Shown: piece by piece, positions 22,319 to 33,200 of the stretch
How positions within the stretch are numbered: position 1 is the first letter of the stretch
Layout: each line of letters begins with the position of its first letter
NCBI GenBank assembly: GCA_903813345.2
Contig: CAIIXF020000005.1
Span: forward strand, 23,255,375 to 23,319,374
Source of the DNA: Owenia fusiformis
Taxonomy: Eukaryota > Annelida > Polychaeta > Sabellida > Oweniidae
Length of the DNA: 64,000 nucleotides
Reading direction: 5' to 3'
Made by a program: the position numbers and the translations under genes
The notes under the pieces: generated by a model
Seen by the model: only the letters and a program-made list of their open reading frames with translations
Databases searched by the model: none
What the model was told of the DNA's origin: nothing

Positions 22319-24002
22319 CACGAGGGGAAAGAGTACCCGTGTATATACAACCTACCGCCGAGCAAAGACCCGAAGATGTCTGAAAATGTAGGGGGTGAGT
22401 TATAAACTTTTGTTTATATCTTGAATTTCTCAATATGAGAAACAGATAAAACACAGAATTGTGTGTAACTGATAAAGTTATTGTTCCAGGCACTCATGTT
22501 TGCAAAATAATGAGTACTTAGCGCAATGTTTACTATCCAATCGCTAAATTCAACTTTTAAATATTTGAATGATGATTTACATCTTGAATAAGTAACAACC
22601 ATGGCTGTCTTTACTTCATTCGATTCAAAGATACAATAGGTGTAAACGTATCATATTTATTTCACTGCCATACGTTGCATTTCATTGAAATCACCGGTGA
22701 AAGTTGAAAATGAAAGACCCGATTATGTCACGAGTACGATTATATAGGACCCGAAGCTACCACCGAGCTATTCCGACTATACCATGAGTAGAACCCGATG
22801 AGGTAGTGAGTAAGCTTTCGAATGAGCATATAATATCATGACGATATCACAAATATTCCTTTTTATTCATCATATACTCCTGGCACCGGGATATAATATA
22901 ATATGATATAATTCCCGCAGCACTATACGTCAACGTCTGTTTCCGGCAAAGTTCTTTAAAACATTGAATTCATGCTTACACTTGAATCACCATAATTTCC
23001 TATGTGTCTATGGTAAGAGTGCAACCCAAAAACATTTAATTCTGCATTGCAAGCGCCATTCTACTCAAAGAACACAACTTGAAGAATCCCAAGCTTCACA
23101 AGCTTCATATCCTCGAAACGAAAATTACCGTGATCTTTCTTTGATAATACAATACCATAGTCAAAAACATTGTAAATCCATTTTTGCCATTTAATTCAGG
23201 CACATTAACTTTAATACTCAGTAATGGATGGTGCTGACTGAAGTGGACCACAAAGTCATCCATCTCGTGTGCTTTATAACTACAGTGGAAGCATTTGTAC
23301 CGAGGACCTGAAATACAATGTTTCGATGTGCAGTGGTAACTGGTGATAGCCGTATTTTTTCAGTTTCATTTATTGTTCACAACAAAATGATTCACAAATG
23401 ATGCAGATTGTATGTTTATTATTTTTTCATCAGCATGTCATAAACTCGACGATATAATCGGATCTCAACAGATTTTACTCAAGTAATGTTCGGATTCTGA
23501 GATCCTTTACTCAAGATATTTTCGGATCTTTATAATATTACTCGTCGATCACATCGGGTCCGATGTCCGATAACCTCGGATCTTTTAGGACAAAGTTTAA
23601 GTGAAGATTTTGCTGTTCAAAAGTGCTATTTTGACCTAATATTTTGACACTTAATATATTATGCATATGTACATCCATTTACCGACCCAAGTATGTCTTA
23701 TGTATGGCTCATTATCAATTAAAGCGAGTATGAATTAGAAAAACAAATCGAAAACCATTATACGTTTACCTTATCTCTTAATTTGGACATAAAAATATAT
23801 TTCAACTATAATTCTAGGCCAATTGCGCCTGCTAGAACATCTTAGTAACAACTCTAACCATCCAAAGGAATTGTTAGGGACATTATATTACCTTTATTGT
23901 CCATTTTCCTACGAGATGACATTATCAAACATTTGCTCGGCGGTATGTGCGTGTCTTGCTCGGCGGTAGGTTGTATATACACGGGTACTCTTTCCCCTCG
24001 TG
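22319..24002. mobile_element. 1.68-kb inverted-repeat element inserted in the LINE
   Basis: Perfect or near-perfect terminal inverted repeats of about 47 bp start CACGAGGGGAAAGAGTACCC (22,319) and end with its complement (24,002). TATATT flanks both sides (22,313-22,318; 24,003-24,008), a 6-bp target duplication. Deleting the element plus one TATATT restores the LINE reading frame at the junction. Inside are inverted GACCCGA/TCGGATC modules (22,730-22,850 against 23,450-23,590) and a LINE-derived coding scrap (22,940-23,194). No transposase was recognised. Confidence 0.8.
22940..23194 (+). mobile_element. LINE C-terminal scrap carried inside the inverted-repeat element
   Basis: A 76-codon frame with LHLNHHNFLCVYGK, TQKHLILHC and HSTQRTQL resembles the C-terminal zinc-knuckle block (C-x-C-G, H-x-L-L-H-C) of some LINE polymerases. 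It differs from the minus-strand LINE at 21,067-21,594. It was probably captured by the element, or inserted into it. Confidence 0.5.
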
Positions 24003-24613
24003 TATATTTAACTTATCTTTTAAATCTGGTATTTTCCCAGATGCCCTCAAATTGGCCAAAGTAACACCTATATTTAAAAAAGGTGTCACTACAAATCCTT
24101 CAAACTATAGACCAATTTCAGTTTTATCGGTATTTTCTAAATCATGTAAATTGTTAGAAAAGCTCAGGCACGCCAAACTCATTGGTTTTTCAGAACGTTT
24201 TGGAATTATTTTCACTTATCAATTTGGATTTCGGAAATTCAATTCTACATACATGGCCTTTTTATATTTCATTGAACAAATTCGAAATTCAACTGATTTG
24301 GGAAAAACAAGCATTGGCATAACATCGATAATGTACAAAACCAATATTATACTGTTTTGTTGATTTTATACTAGTACCTGATTTTTTGGCAACATTTCTA
24401 CATTGTACATCCTAAAATTAATCGTAAATACCATTTTCATATACCTACATGTAACACAATATAAGTGCTTTCTTTTATAATGTAGTCTAGATGTAATTTT
24501 AAGAATTTCTGTTAACCCGCAACATATACCCACTGGGGTGTCTAGCGGCTTGCTTTTTTATAGTGTATCTTATATAAGAATTATAAAATAAATAAATTTA
24601 TTTGAAAAAAAAA
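24003..24613 (+). mobile_element. LINE: start of the reverse transcriptase, 3' region and A-tail
   Basis: The frame continues the fragment that ends at 22,318: SFKSGIFPDALKLAKVTPIFKKG, NYRPISVLSVFSK, YQFGFRK. These are the first reverse-transcriptase blocks of jockey-type LINEs. Similarity stops near 24,330, before the F-x-D-D motif, and about 250 bp of 3'-UTR-like DNA follows. It ends in AAAATAAATAAA and an A run at 24,604-24,612. The copy therefore has an internal deletion and is dead. Confidence 0.7.
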
Positions 24614-24716
24614 GTTTCCAGACTCGAGTCCAATCAAAAATTATCTGCATGGAAGTTTGTGAAGTCATTTATTTCTGAAACTGTTTTCAACACTTAATAT
24701 TTTCCAGGTAACTGTC

Positions 24717-25016
24717 TTACAATATTATTGTGCATTGTGAATCTTCATTATCTACCTGATACATATTTTCCTCAGCAAACTTTATTTTCTTAGAACACAT
24801 GATGAATCTTTTATTCCACATTCTCAATTTTGCAGTCATAAGAAAGAGGTTCCAGTCATTCCCATGATGCAAGTTTTTTGCTACTTTTAAATATCCTATG
24901 GCACTTTTACAGGTAATGGCTTTAGCCAATTGCAGAAATGTAAAGGCCGGGCGCATGTTCGGAATTTTGCTGCAACCCTCAATATGGTCACATGCTATTT
25001 TCCAAAAGTTAAACAA
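24717..25016 (-). CDS. Unrecognised 99-codon ORF, possibly transposon-derived
   Basis: The frame has a plausible mixed composition, with segments such as AFTFLQLAKAITCKSAIGYL and HHGNDWNLFLMTAKLRMWNK and no low complexity. I do not recognise a family. It sits between a LINE tail (24,613) and the dispersed repeat at 25,068, a setting that suggests a decayed element rather than a host gene. No splice sites were convincing. Confidence 0.25.
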   Translation of the reverse strand: MFNFWKIACDHIEGCSKIPNMRPAFTFLQLAKAITCKSAIGYLKVAKNLHHGNDWNLFLMTAKLRMWNKRFIMCSKKIKFAEENMYQVDNEDSQCTIIL

Positions 25017-25067
25017 TTCAATTTTCTATATAAACATATTTTTGCTGAATCTTTCACTGAATAGATA

Positions 25068-25467
25068 TCCTGATTTCTGATTTGCCCCGAACCATCCATT
25101 TCCCATTGGCTTACATGGAAATGACGATATTCAAAAGTTCATCAAAATCATCAATTTCCGACCTATTGTAATTGAGGAAAAAATTGAGAAAATTTGGAGG
25201 TATTGGAAATAAAGTCAAATTACGTTTCCATCAATAGTTTGAGTATTTTCATCGTAGGTTAAGTAAATAGAAATTCAAAGGTAATCGGAGGCTTTAACAC
25301 GTAGTTCAATGGGAAAGGTATTGGAAATAAAGTCAAGTTACGTTTCCATCAATATTATAAGTTATTTCATCGCCGGTTAAGAAAATAAAAATTCAAACGT
25401 AAAGAGGCTTTAAAACGTAGTTCAATGGGGGAGCTAAGGTTGCCAAACTTATGGAGGGGAGTGTACA
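25068..25467. repeat. Dispersed repeat, copies 3 and 4 in tandem
   Basis: Starts CTGATTTCTGATTTGCCCCG as at 13,863. It then carries GAGGCTTTAAMACGTAGTTC twice (about 25,287 and 25,403), each preceded by TATTGGAAATAAAGTCAA-type DNA. It ends GGAGGGGAGTGTA. Confidence 0.7.
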
Positions 25468-25999
25468 TAAAAATGCATTCATTCTTCGTGGAGAAAAGTA
25501 AGTAACGTGAAGTAACGTGATTTAAAATTGCAAACGTATAAAAGTAGATTACTCTTTACGAAAAATGACTTAGTCCAAGTAGCGCTTTTTCGAAAGGATT
25601 ATCTGACCATTTTTTTAACAAGTCTTCCTCACATAAATTGTCTTCTGGTAAAAGAGACGAAAAAAGCGTTACTTTTGAAATGTCAATATTTTCTGTCCCT
25701 AAATCATGACCCTCAGATCTTAACTGTTTTTCGGAAAACCGTTTATGTAACTTAAAGATGCATTATACCATAGGTTTCTCCCTCAGACAATCAATGATGT
25801 CCTATTGTTATTGCTCATATAATATCTCACATACCACTGGATATATCTTGAGAATAAATTTTGGAGCAAAGGTAATTCCGTGTCCTTTTTAGAGGCGAGC
25901 TAAGCAGCATATATTTTTATGAACTATATGTGATACTTACCAAGAAAAATGATGTTGGCAATTCTGAATCCGCGACGGCGTTGCTATGGTAACCAAGTA

Positions 26000-26600
26000 A
26001 ATAAGCCACGCCCACTTTTAGGGGCTCTTTTCAGTGTTTGGCCCCTATCTCCTTCATTATTGCTCAGATTTCGATGAAATTCACACAAATGGAAGGTAAT
26101 AGATAAAAGTTCATGTATTATCTCAGAGTCACTTTTAAAGTGTCCAGACATCATCAAATAGCACCTTGAAATGGTCAATGTTTCCGACTGAGGGAAACCC
26201 CTTTGCTCCCCCTCTGGCATCCCCACCCCACCCTCTCTTTTATCCTCTTTGACACCCCCAAAAAATTGAAACACATTTTTTATTGACTTATACACTTTGA
26301 AAGTGCCCAGAAAGCATCAAATAGCATCTCAAAAGTGTAAAATTTTCTAGGGGGAGTGGGCACTCCTCACACCCCCCACATAACAATTGGGAATGTTTGG
26401 AAGTTGCATTTGTTAATTTTAAACAAAGTGCCCCGAAATCACCAAGTGACATCATGAAATCATAAATAATCTGACACTGCATCCCAAAAACTAAAGCATT
26501 CATTTACTCAAACACATTAAAAATGCTCAGAATTAACCAGACAGCATCTTGAATTAGTAAAATTTTCCTGTGCTGCCCACTCGCTCCTCTAAGAAGAAAA
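26000..26600. repeat. Diverged tandem repeats of about 110-180 bp
   Basis: Four blocks start with a CCAGACATCATCAAATAGCA-like sequence near 26,135, 26,309, 26,430 and 26,535. Each contains AAAATTTTCC or a related pyrimidine-rich segment. The open minus-strand frames through them have no recognisable domain. Confidence 0.45.
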
Positions 26601-26739
26601 TGATTAAAAAATCAGAATTTCTTTAAATTGATTCTATTGCCTTCTAGCAAACCCTCCCTCCCTGCCTATTCCAATGTTTCTCCAAATTGCTCATACAATA
26701 TTTAGTCTAAAAACAATATGAAAACAATAAAATACTACA

Positions 26740-27730
26740 AAAATAGGCTGAGTGGCCTAATATAAAGAGTAACTGACCCCCCCCCCCCCCTCTGACTTAC
26801 GCGATTTGATTTACGCGGAAAAATGACAATTTTATTTTCTCTATTAAAAACCGCACCCCCTTGGAGAAAAGTCTTACGGGCCTGTATTTGATATGGTTGA
26901 TTGTAATTTGGATATGTCAAAATCGGCGCATTAGTAATTTTCTGTTTTAACAAATCAAACGATGCTTGTGCTTCCTTACTCCACAGAAATGCCACTCCTT
27001 TCTTAAGAAGAGCATGCAAAGGTGACGCTATAATGCTGAAATGTTCCACAAAACGACGGCACCAACCTGCTAAATCCGAGAAATTGCTTTACTGCTTTTT
27101 GACAATCTGGAATTGGAAATTCGCGCACTAACTGTATCTTGTTTTGATCAATTGAAATACCCTTACTACTCAAAACAGGACCCAAGAATGTCACGGACTC
27201 TGAAAAGCGCGGATTTCTTTGCCTTAGTCCTCAAATTAGCCTCTCTAAATCTTTGAAAAACACTTCTCAAGTCCCTCATGTGATCGTCAAGAGTTTGAGA
27301 AAACAATGACGTCATCTAAATATGCAAAACAACATTGATATAACAATCCCGACATGGCAATATCAATCGTACGCTGCATTGCGGCACTACTCGATACCAT
27401 GCCCATAGGCACCACATTCCATTCAAATAGGCCAGAGTGAGTTGCAAATGCTTTCTTCTTGTAATTTCAATTGCCAAAACGAGCTAGTCAAGTCACATGT
27501 TGAGAAAAACGTTGGCTTAGATTCCCCAATTGATGTGATCGAATCTTGCAAATGAAGTAATGGGTAGGAATCACTTTGAATGTTATTGTTCAGTTTCGGG
27601 ACATATACCCGAGCTGCACATTTTTTTGACTATATAATCTCTTCATCAATTTGAGCAGATGTAACACCATGAAGAGACATGGGGGTACTTTTGGATTTTT
27701 TTAGCAAAACCTCTTATCCGTTCAACTTAA
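26740..27730 (-). mobile_element. Ty3/gypsy-like pol fragment (dead)
   Basis: Reading the minus strand from about 27,620 downwards: KLNN...DSYPLLHLQDSI, FFSTCDLTSSFWQL, then after a frameshift GLFEWNVVPMGMVSS and the catalytic block FAYLDDVIVFSQT (about 27,310). Next come KGISIDQNKIQLVREFPIP, VKQFLGF, and IASPLHALLKKG...FDLLKQKITNAPILTYPN at the start of the RNase H region (about 26,900-27,040). The order and motifs are those of Ty3/gypsy reverse transcriptase. Several frameshifts make it non-functional. No matching LTRs were found. Confidence 0.85.
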
Positions 27731-28029
27731 TTTTTAGATGCAAGAGCAGACAATTAGTGGCAACATTTGACATGTTTGATTAGATATTGGCCATGTTTGG
27801 TTGATTTCTTGGCGCCCATTTTTGATATTTGGTGAGGTCTTGTTATAAAAATTTCAGAAAACCCCTTTATTCATACATCCTGAATCTTTTACAAGGTCCC
27901 GTTCCAACATGAGCTCATTGTTCGCGATGTCAGCGGAGCGTCAGTCCCCGTGAACAACTGGACTACTAATCTCGCAGCTATAAGTAAAACTGACAGAATT
28001 AAACGCCCAGTGTAATATAAACCAGTAGG

Positions 28030-30280
28030 CTTTTTTTTTATTAAAATCAATGTAACATATTTACGTTGGAGTGGCTATGTCTTTCATACCTTTCACTTTG
28101 GAACATAAAATCCATTACAAAATTTGGAAGCTTTGTTATGTCTTAACACTGATTACTCTGATTCACGAGTCTCCACATGATGGGGGCCCCCCCCCATGAT
28201 GTTGCATGTAATTTACAAGGGGGGGGGGGTATGTGTTGCTGCATCAAGATGACCAGGCTTCCGGTGATTGATCTTCCTAAGATATTTTGTTTTCCCAATT
28301 TAAACAATTTTCTAGGACGAGTTTATCAATATAGATCACACGGTACACGTGCCCTTAGGGCATGATCTATGTATTTTAATAAAAACTGTCATAGGTATAC
28401 ATGTAGCATCATCAAGAAGCGATAAATTCACGGTTTTAGTTCCTCACTATTGATGCAACAACACCGAACCGAAGAAGCAAAAACACTCCTTTAGATTTGA
28501 GCAATGATGCAACAACACCAATTTATGGCATATTAAACCCTGAATTTAGAAAAGGATCCCGATGTCAACGCAGGTAGAATGAACTTGCACTGAACTCCCC
28601 ATCCTAAAAAAACTCATGCATCGCGCCATTATACAAAATTTTGTGATCACTGCAAGGCACGATGTCGACCCTCCCTTAGTAAGTGGAATTCCTTGATGAA
28701 ATATTGGATTATGTTGTATAAACCAATAACAGGTTGTATCAAATCATTATTAATAGAGGTTTTATTCTGTTTATATTCTGTTTATTGTTAAATACAGTGA
28801 AGTCTGTGAATGAAGTATCTATTAACATCCATAAATGTGAACACTTTCTGTGAATCACTTCACTATGTTCAATGATCTGAATAGCCACTTGCAGCAAGTC
28901 TCTAGATCCTCCCTCCACATTTTTCTCACCAAGATGGTGTTAAGGGAATATACAAGATGGGTAGAACAGGGGCTTGGGATATTACAATTTTGAAATATAT
29001 ACTTTGACTGACCAGCAGTCAATGAGCTACCAAAACAACCTTAGCATAACAAAATCTCTCCAATTTGCATAAGTATGTTTTTTTCATTTCTTAAATATAC
29101 AAACCTAGGCCTCACAAAACTATTTTTCTTCTTTTCACAACCTTTTTTTACTAAACATGACGTTCCAAACCTGTCTGGATCTTTTTCAACTGTATATAAA
29201 CTGAACTGAAACGCTACAAAACAAAAAGGTTGTGATAAGAAGAAAAAACAGTTTTGTAATTTAATAATCCAACCTGATGAACATGTTTAAGAAAACCTAG
29301 GCCTGTTTGTTTATTGCAAATCAGTTTTTTGTTATTCTTTTTCATGTTTCAAAACAAAGACCACTTTGATTTTATTGTCCTCATGAGAAATACTCTATCG
29401 TAAAAAGTAAGGTGAATGGAGGCCCATTTTATAAAAATAGAGAGCTCAAATTATAATTATGTTTATAAAATGTGAAAACCTTTATACAATAGTTATAAGT
29501 TTTCTACAAATTTGAGACTTGTAACAAATAATGATTAATTAATACAGGAATTTATATGATAAAATAGATGGATTTACATAGATTTGGGACTTTTATTGTA
29601 AGCTCTGTTACATGATTTTGAGTGTGATACAGCAGAATATCTTAAAAAAGGCAAATCCCCGTCTCATATCTTGTTCATGTAAAAGGTGATAACTCCCTGT
29701 ATCACAATCCAAACTTTAAAACATGATATAATGATTCTCTGAAAAAATATTCACATATTTGTAAATTAGAGATAAACTTTGAGCCATGGAACAGAATGAT
29801 ATATTAACTGATCAGTTTATGACTAATTTACAATGTTAATGTGCATATTGTTTCATACAATAGGTGCGCAGCAAATGAATAGCTTCACCAAGGAACAATA
29901 CTCACAGAAATATACATATTAATGATCAATTAGCTCAACAAAACATTGCACCTTAATACTGTTATACTGTAAAGTTAATGAGACAATTGCACGGTCAATG
30001 AGTGACACTGTGTATAAAATATGTGTAGGTTATATCTAACAAAGTCAATGATCTTGAAATCAGCTTTGGCCCTGGCTTTTCGGAATATAAGTGATCAATA
30101 TACCGTATACCAAAAGCATGAAAAATAAAATGTGCAGGATTAGTCTGTTTTTGTTTGTTTTGCATAGTTTCATAGTTCATTGCTCAAAATGTTTAAATTA
30201 TTTTATGTTATCCATGTACTAACTGTCAGTTAATGTTTTACTTAAAACTGAGCATTAACAAATCTTGAAATTCAAATGGA
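28030..30280. other. Intergenic stretch with low-complexity patches
   Basis: Contains poly-C/poly-G patches (28,180-28,230) and a short palindrome at 29,099-29,310 (CACAACCTTTTT/AAAAAGGTTGTG with outer CCTAGGCC arms). No gene is visible before the end of the DD3-3-like gene at 30,288. Confidence 0.5.
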
Positions 30281-30287
30281 ATAAATT

Positions 30288-33200
30288 CTACACCTTATTC
30301 TGTACAGATCTGCCTGCATTTCTAGCTCCTCCTCGCAAGCTTTCCAATTTATCAGGATTTTTCTTGAAGTACAATATTCCTCCAATTATAATAGCAACTA
30401 GGGCAATAAGTCCAATACAAACACCAACAATAACACCAACTTGTGGCTCAGTTCTGGCAACATAAACCCCACCACCCTGGGCTTCAAAGGTTGCAAGGCC
30501 ATCATTAATATCAGCATCGAGTCTGGTCCAAGTTGCAAAGTCATTATTTGTGCGATAAACTCCCACATTCTTAGTGCCTGGTTGCTCAACTTTCATCTGA
30601 ACAGTGAATGTCTTGTCACCCTGGGTGAGTTTGGTCTCAGGAAGCAATCTGATGTAGTTACTTGCATAACCGTCTCCAACCTTGGAACAGAAAATCAATG
30701 AATTAATAAGACAAAAAAATATTTTATATCAATCAAACAATCAGATAAGTAAGCAATATATAAGTATAAGCCAAATGGTTTTGCCATTTCATAACGCAAT
30801 CACTATTTCAACTACTTGTTAATGTCACAACCCTTGCATAAGGTTTCTATTTGACTCCTCATTTATGAGTATGTTAATTGTTTGCAAATATGGTTTTTCC
30901 TTATTGTAGTTCTTGGATGTTGATTAAATCTAAACAATCCATTCAAACCAATAGGGGAGCTTATGGATTTTTTAGTGTTGATACTTGAAATTCTGTGTAG
31001 AAAGGACCTCTGTAGAAAGCCATGTAAATGTCCTAAATGTTTTGTGTGGATATGCAAGGATTTGTCAAAACCCACAGAGGGAGATCTCAAAGTTATTGCA
31101 GGAAAAATAACTCCCTGTATGGAGGGAGCTTTAAAACCCCATGAGGAGACCTTGAATCCCATGTGAATAGTGTACTAACATTGATAGATCTGCCCAATTC
31201 TGCAATCCTTGCTTCTGCAACTGCCGTCTCCCATTCCTCTATGCGCAATTTCTGCAACTGAGCAAATGTGTCAGGCTCTATATTGATGGCAGCTTTTCTG
31301 AAAATAAATTGAACTCAATTATGAATAATTTTGGCAAATAATAAGTACTCTATTCAATTACTTAGATGCGAGTAGGTAGTTACCAGTTTCGCCACCAGGT
31401 GGCTGATTCAGGGGAATTAACATGGCAGGGTATTACAAAATTCCCTTAAACTTGAATATGCATCAGTTTTAGTGGTTCACTTTTCATAATAGTCAGTTTG
31501 ACCAAGGAGTCCAAATTACTGGTTTAAAAAACACTCTATTAATCAAATTGGTATAGAGATCTAAACCTGAGGTATTTATTTCAATTAAATATAAGTATAC
31601 TCATTAAATGTGCCCTGGAACTCTGGCCAGGCATCAACTTCCAACTTTACTTCTCTTACCTTTTCTATGCCAAAAATTGATCAAATCACCACTGACAAAT
31701 TAAACAGATTTCTGAGGAATGGAAACCTCATCTTTGGAAATTCAAGCATCAATAGTAATAGTAAATAAAAGCGATTAATAGTTAACACTTGTACAAATTA
31801 ACTACATGTACCTTCCAATATTGATACTGCCACCATTCCATCCTACACTGACATCCGCCACTGAGTGATCCAAGCAAATGATACGACCTTTCTGACTTCG
31901 GTTTGAGAAATTGTTGTTCCTGGTACACATATAATGATAGCTCCCTGTGGTGGTCACCTTGCGAGGCCCAAGGTCATAATAAGTTCCTGCATCGTCAAGT
32001 TCTGATAACTCACCACGGAATTGTTCTGAAAAAGGCACAATTGATGAAGGTCTTTCCTCTTATACTTTTCAATCAATCTACAATATATATTTGAGCTAAA
32101 TGCTGTTCTGTATACCACATCAATGTTAAAACAGTACTCTATATGTCAATATTAAAAACTGGAAAGACCCTTTGGTTTTATAAAAGATATTATAGACCAG
32201 TTAATATATCCTAGATAGGTTCTGTATTCGATTTTATCAATGATACTCATAAAGAATACACAATGTACAATACAAGTGTGAACTTACTGTTTGTAAGGAC
32301 TGCCAGATTTTGTAAATCCTCTAATGGGAGATCCAGGAATGACATATTTCTCACATCACCAGGGTAACTTCGACCCCAGTGACCAAACTTTTCTCCAGGT
32401 TGGTATGCTATTCCAGAGCCTTCTGGGTAAATCTGGGCTCGTTGAAGGACAACATTAGATCTGTCTGTTCCAGCAAGACCTTGACCATCATTATTACGAG
32501 GATTTGTATTTGAACCTGTCCACCTATAATTGGAAAAAACACATTAGTGAGATGATTTGGTGGTGTTGGATAAAATTCAAAATAGGGTAATATGAGGAAC
32601 TAGCATAGAAAAAGAGAAGAGCCATGAAGTGGCTACTATGTTTTCATAACTTAAACGGTTAGGCTATAGGGAATTATACTAATGGTTAGGGGGGGGGGGG
32701 GGCAGATCTGCACCCAATATGATTTCGGAAATGTAACATGTTTCAATGATTTTTTTTTGATTTTTTCTTCTAAATTAAGTATAGTGGGCCTGTGCACAGT
32801 CAGAGATTTAGTCCTTGTATATCAAGGATAACTTTTAACTTACTGGAAATGTACATGTTCCCCAGCTGCCATTTCCAATGTATTTGGAACAAAATCATAC
32901 TCCACACCTGGGTAGACCTACAATAGTAGTTTCAGTTTATCATATGAATGTTATGTGAATACAAAACAAACAAAAATATGTAGGTCTCTAAATAAGGTGA
33001 ACATTTAAATCACAAAACATGAGAACAGAAATCAGAATAACAAGACGCAGGGTGAAAAGTATCGCACTTTTGAATGGAATAGACAATTCTCCGGATGGAA
33101 AGTCCATAGCATGGTATAGTATATAGGTATGGTATTGAGTATAGTTTTTTATTCTAGCTTGGTACACACTAATATTCATGCATTTTTCCTCACCTGTACA

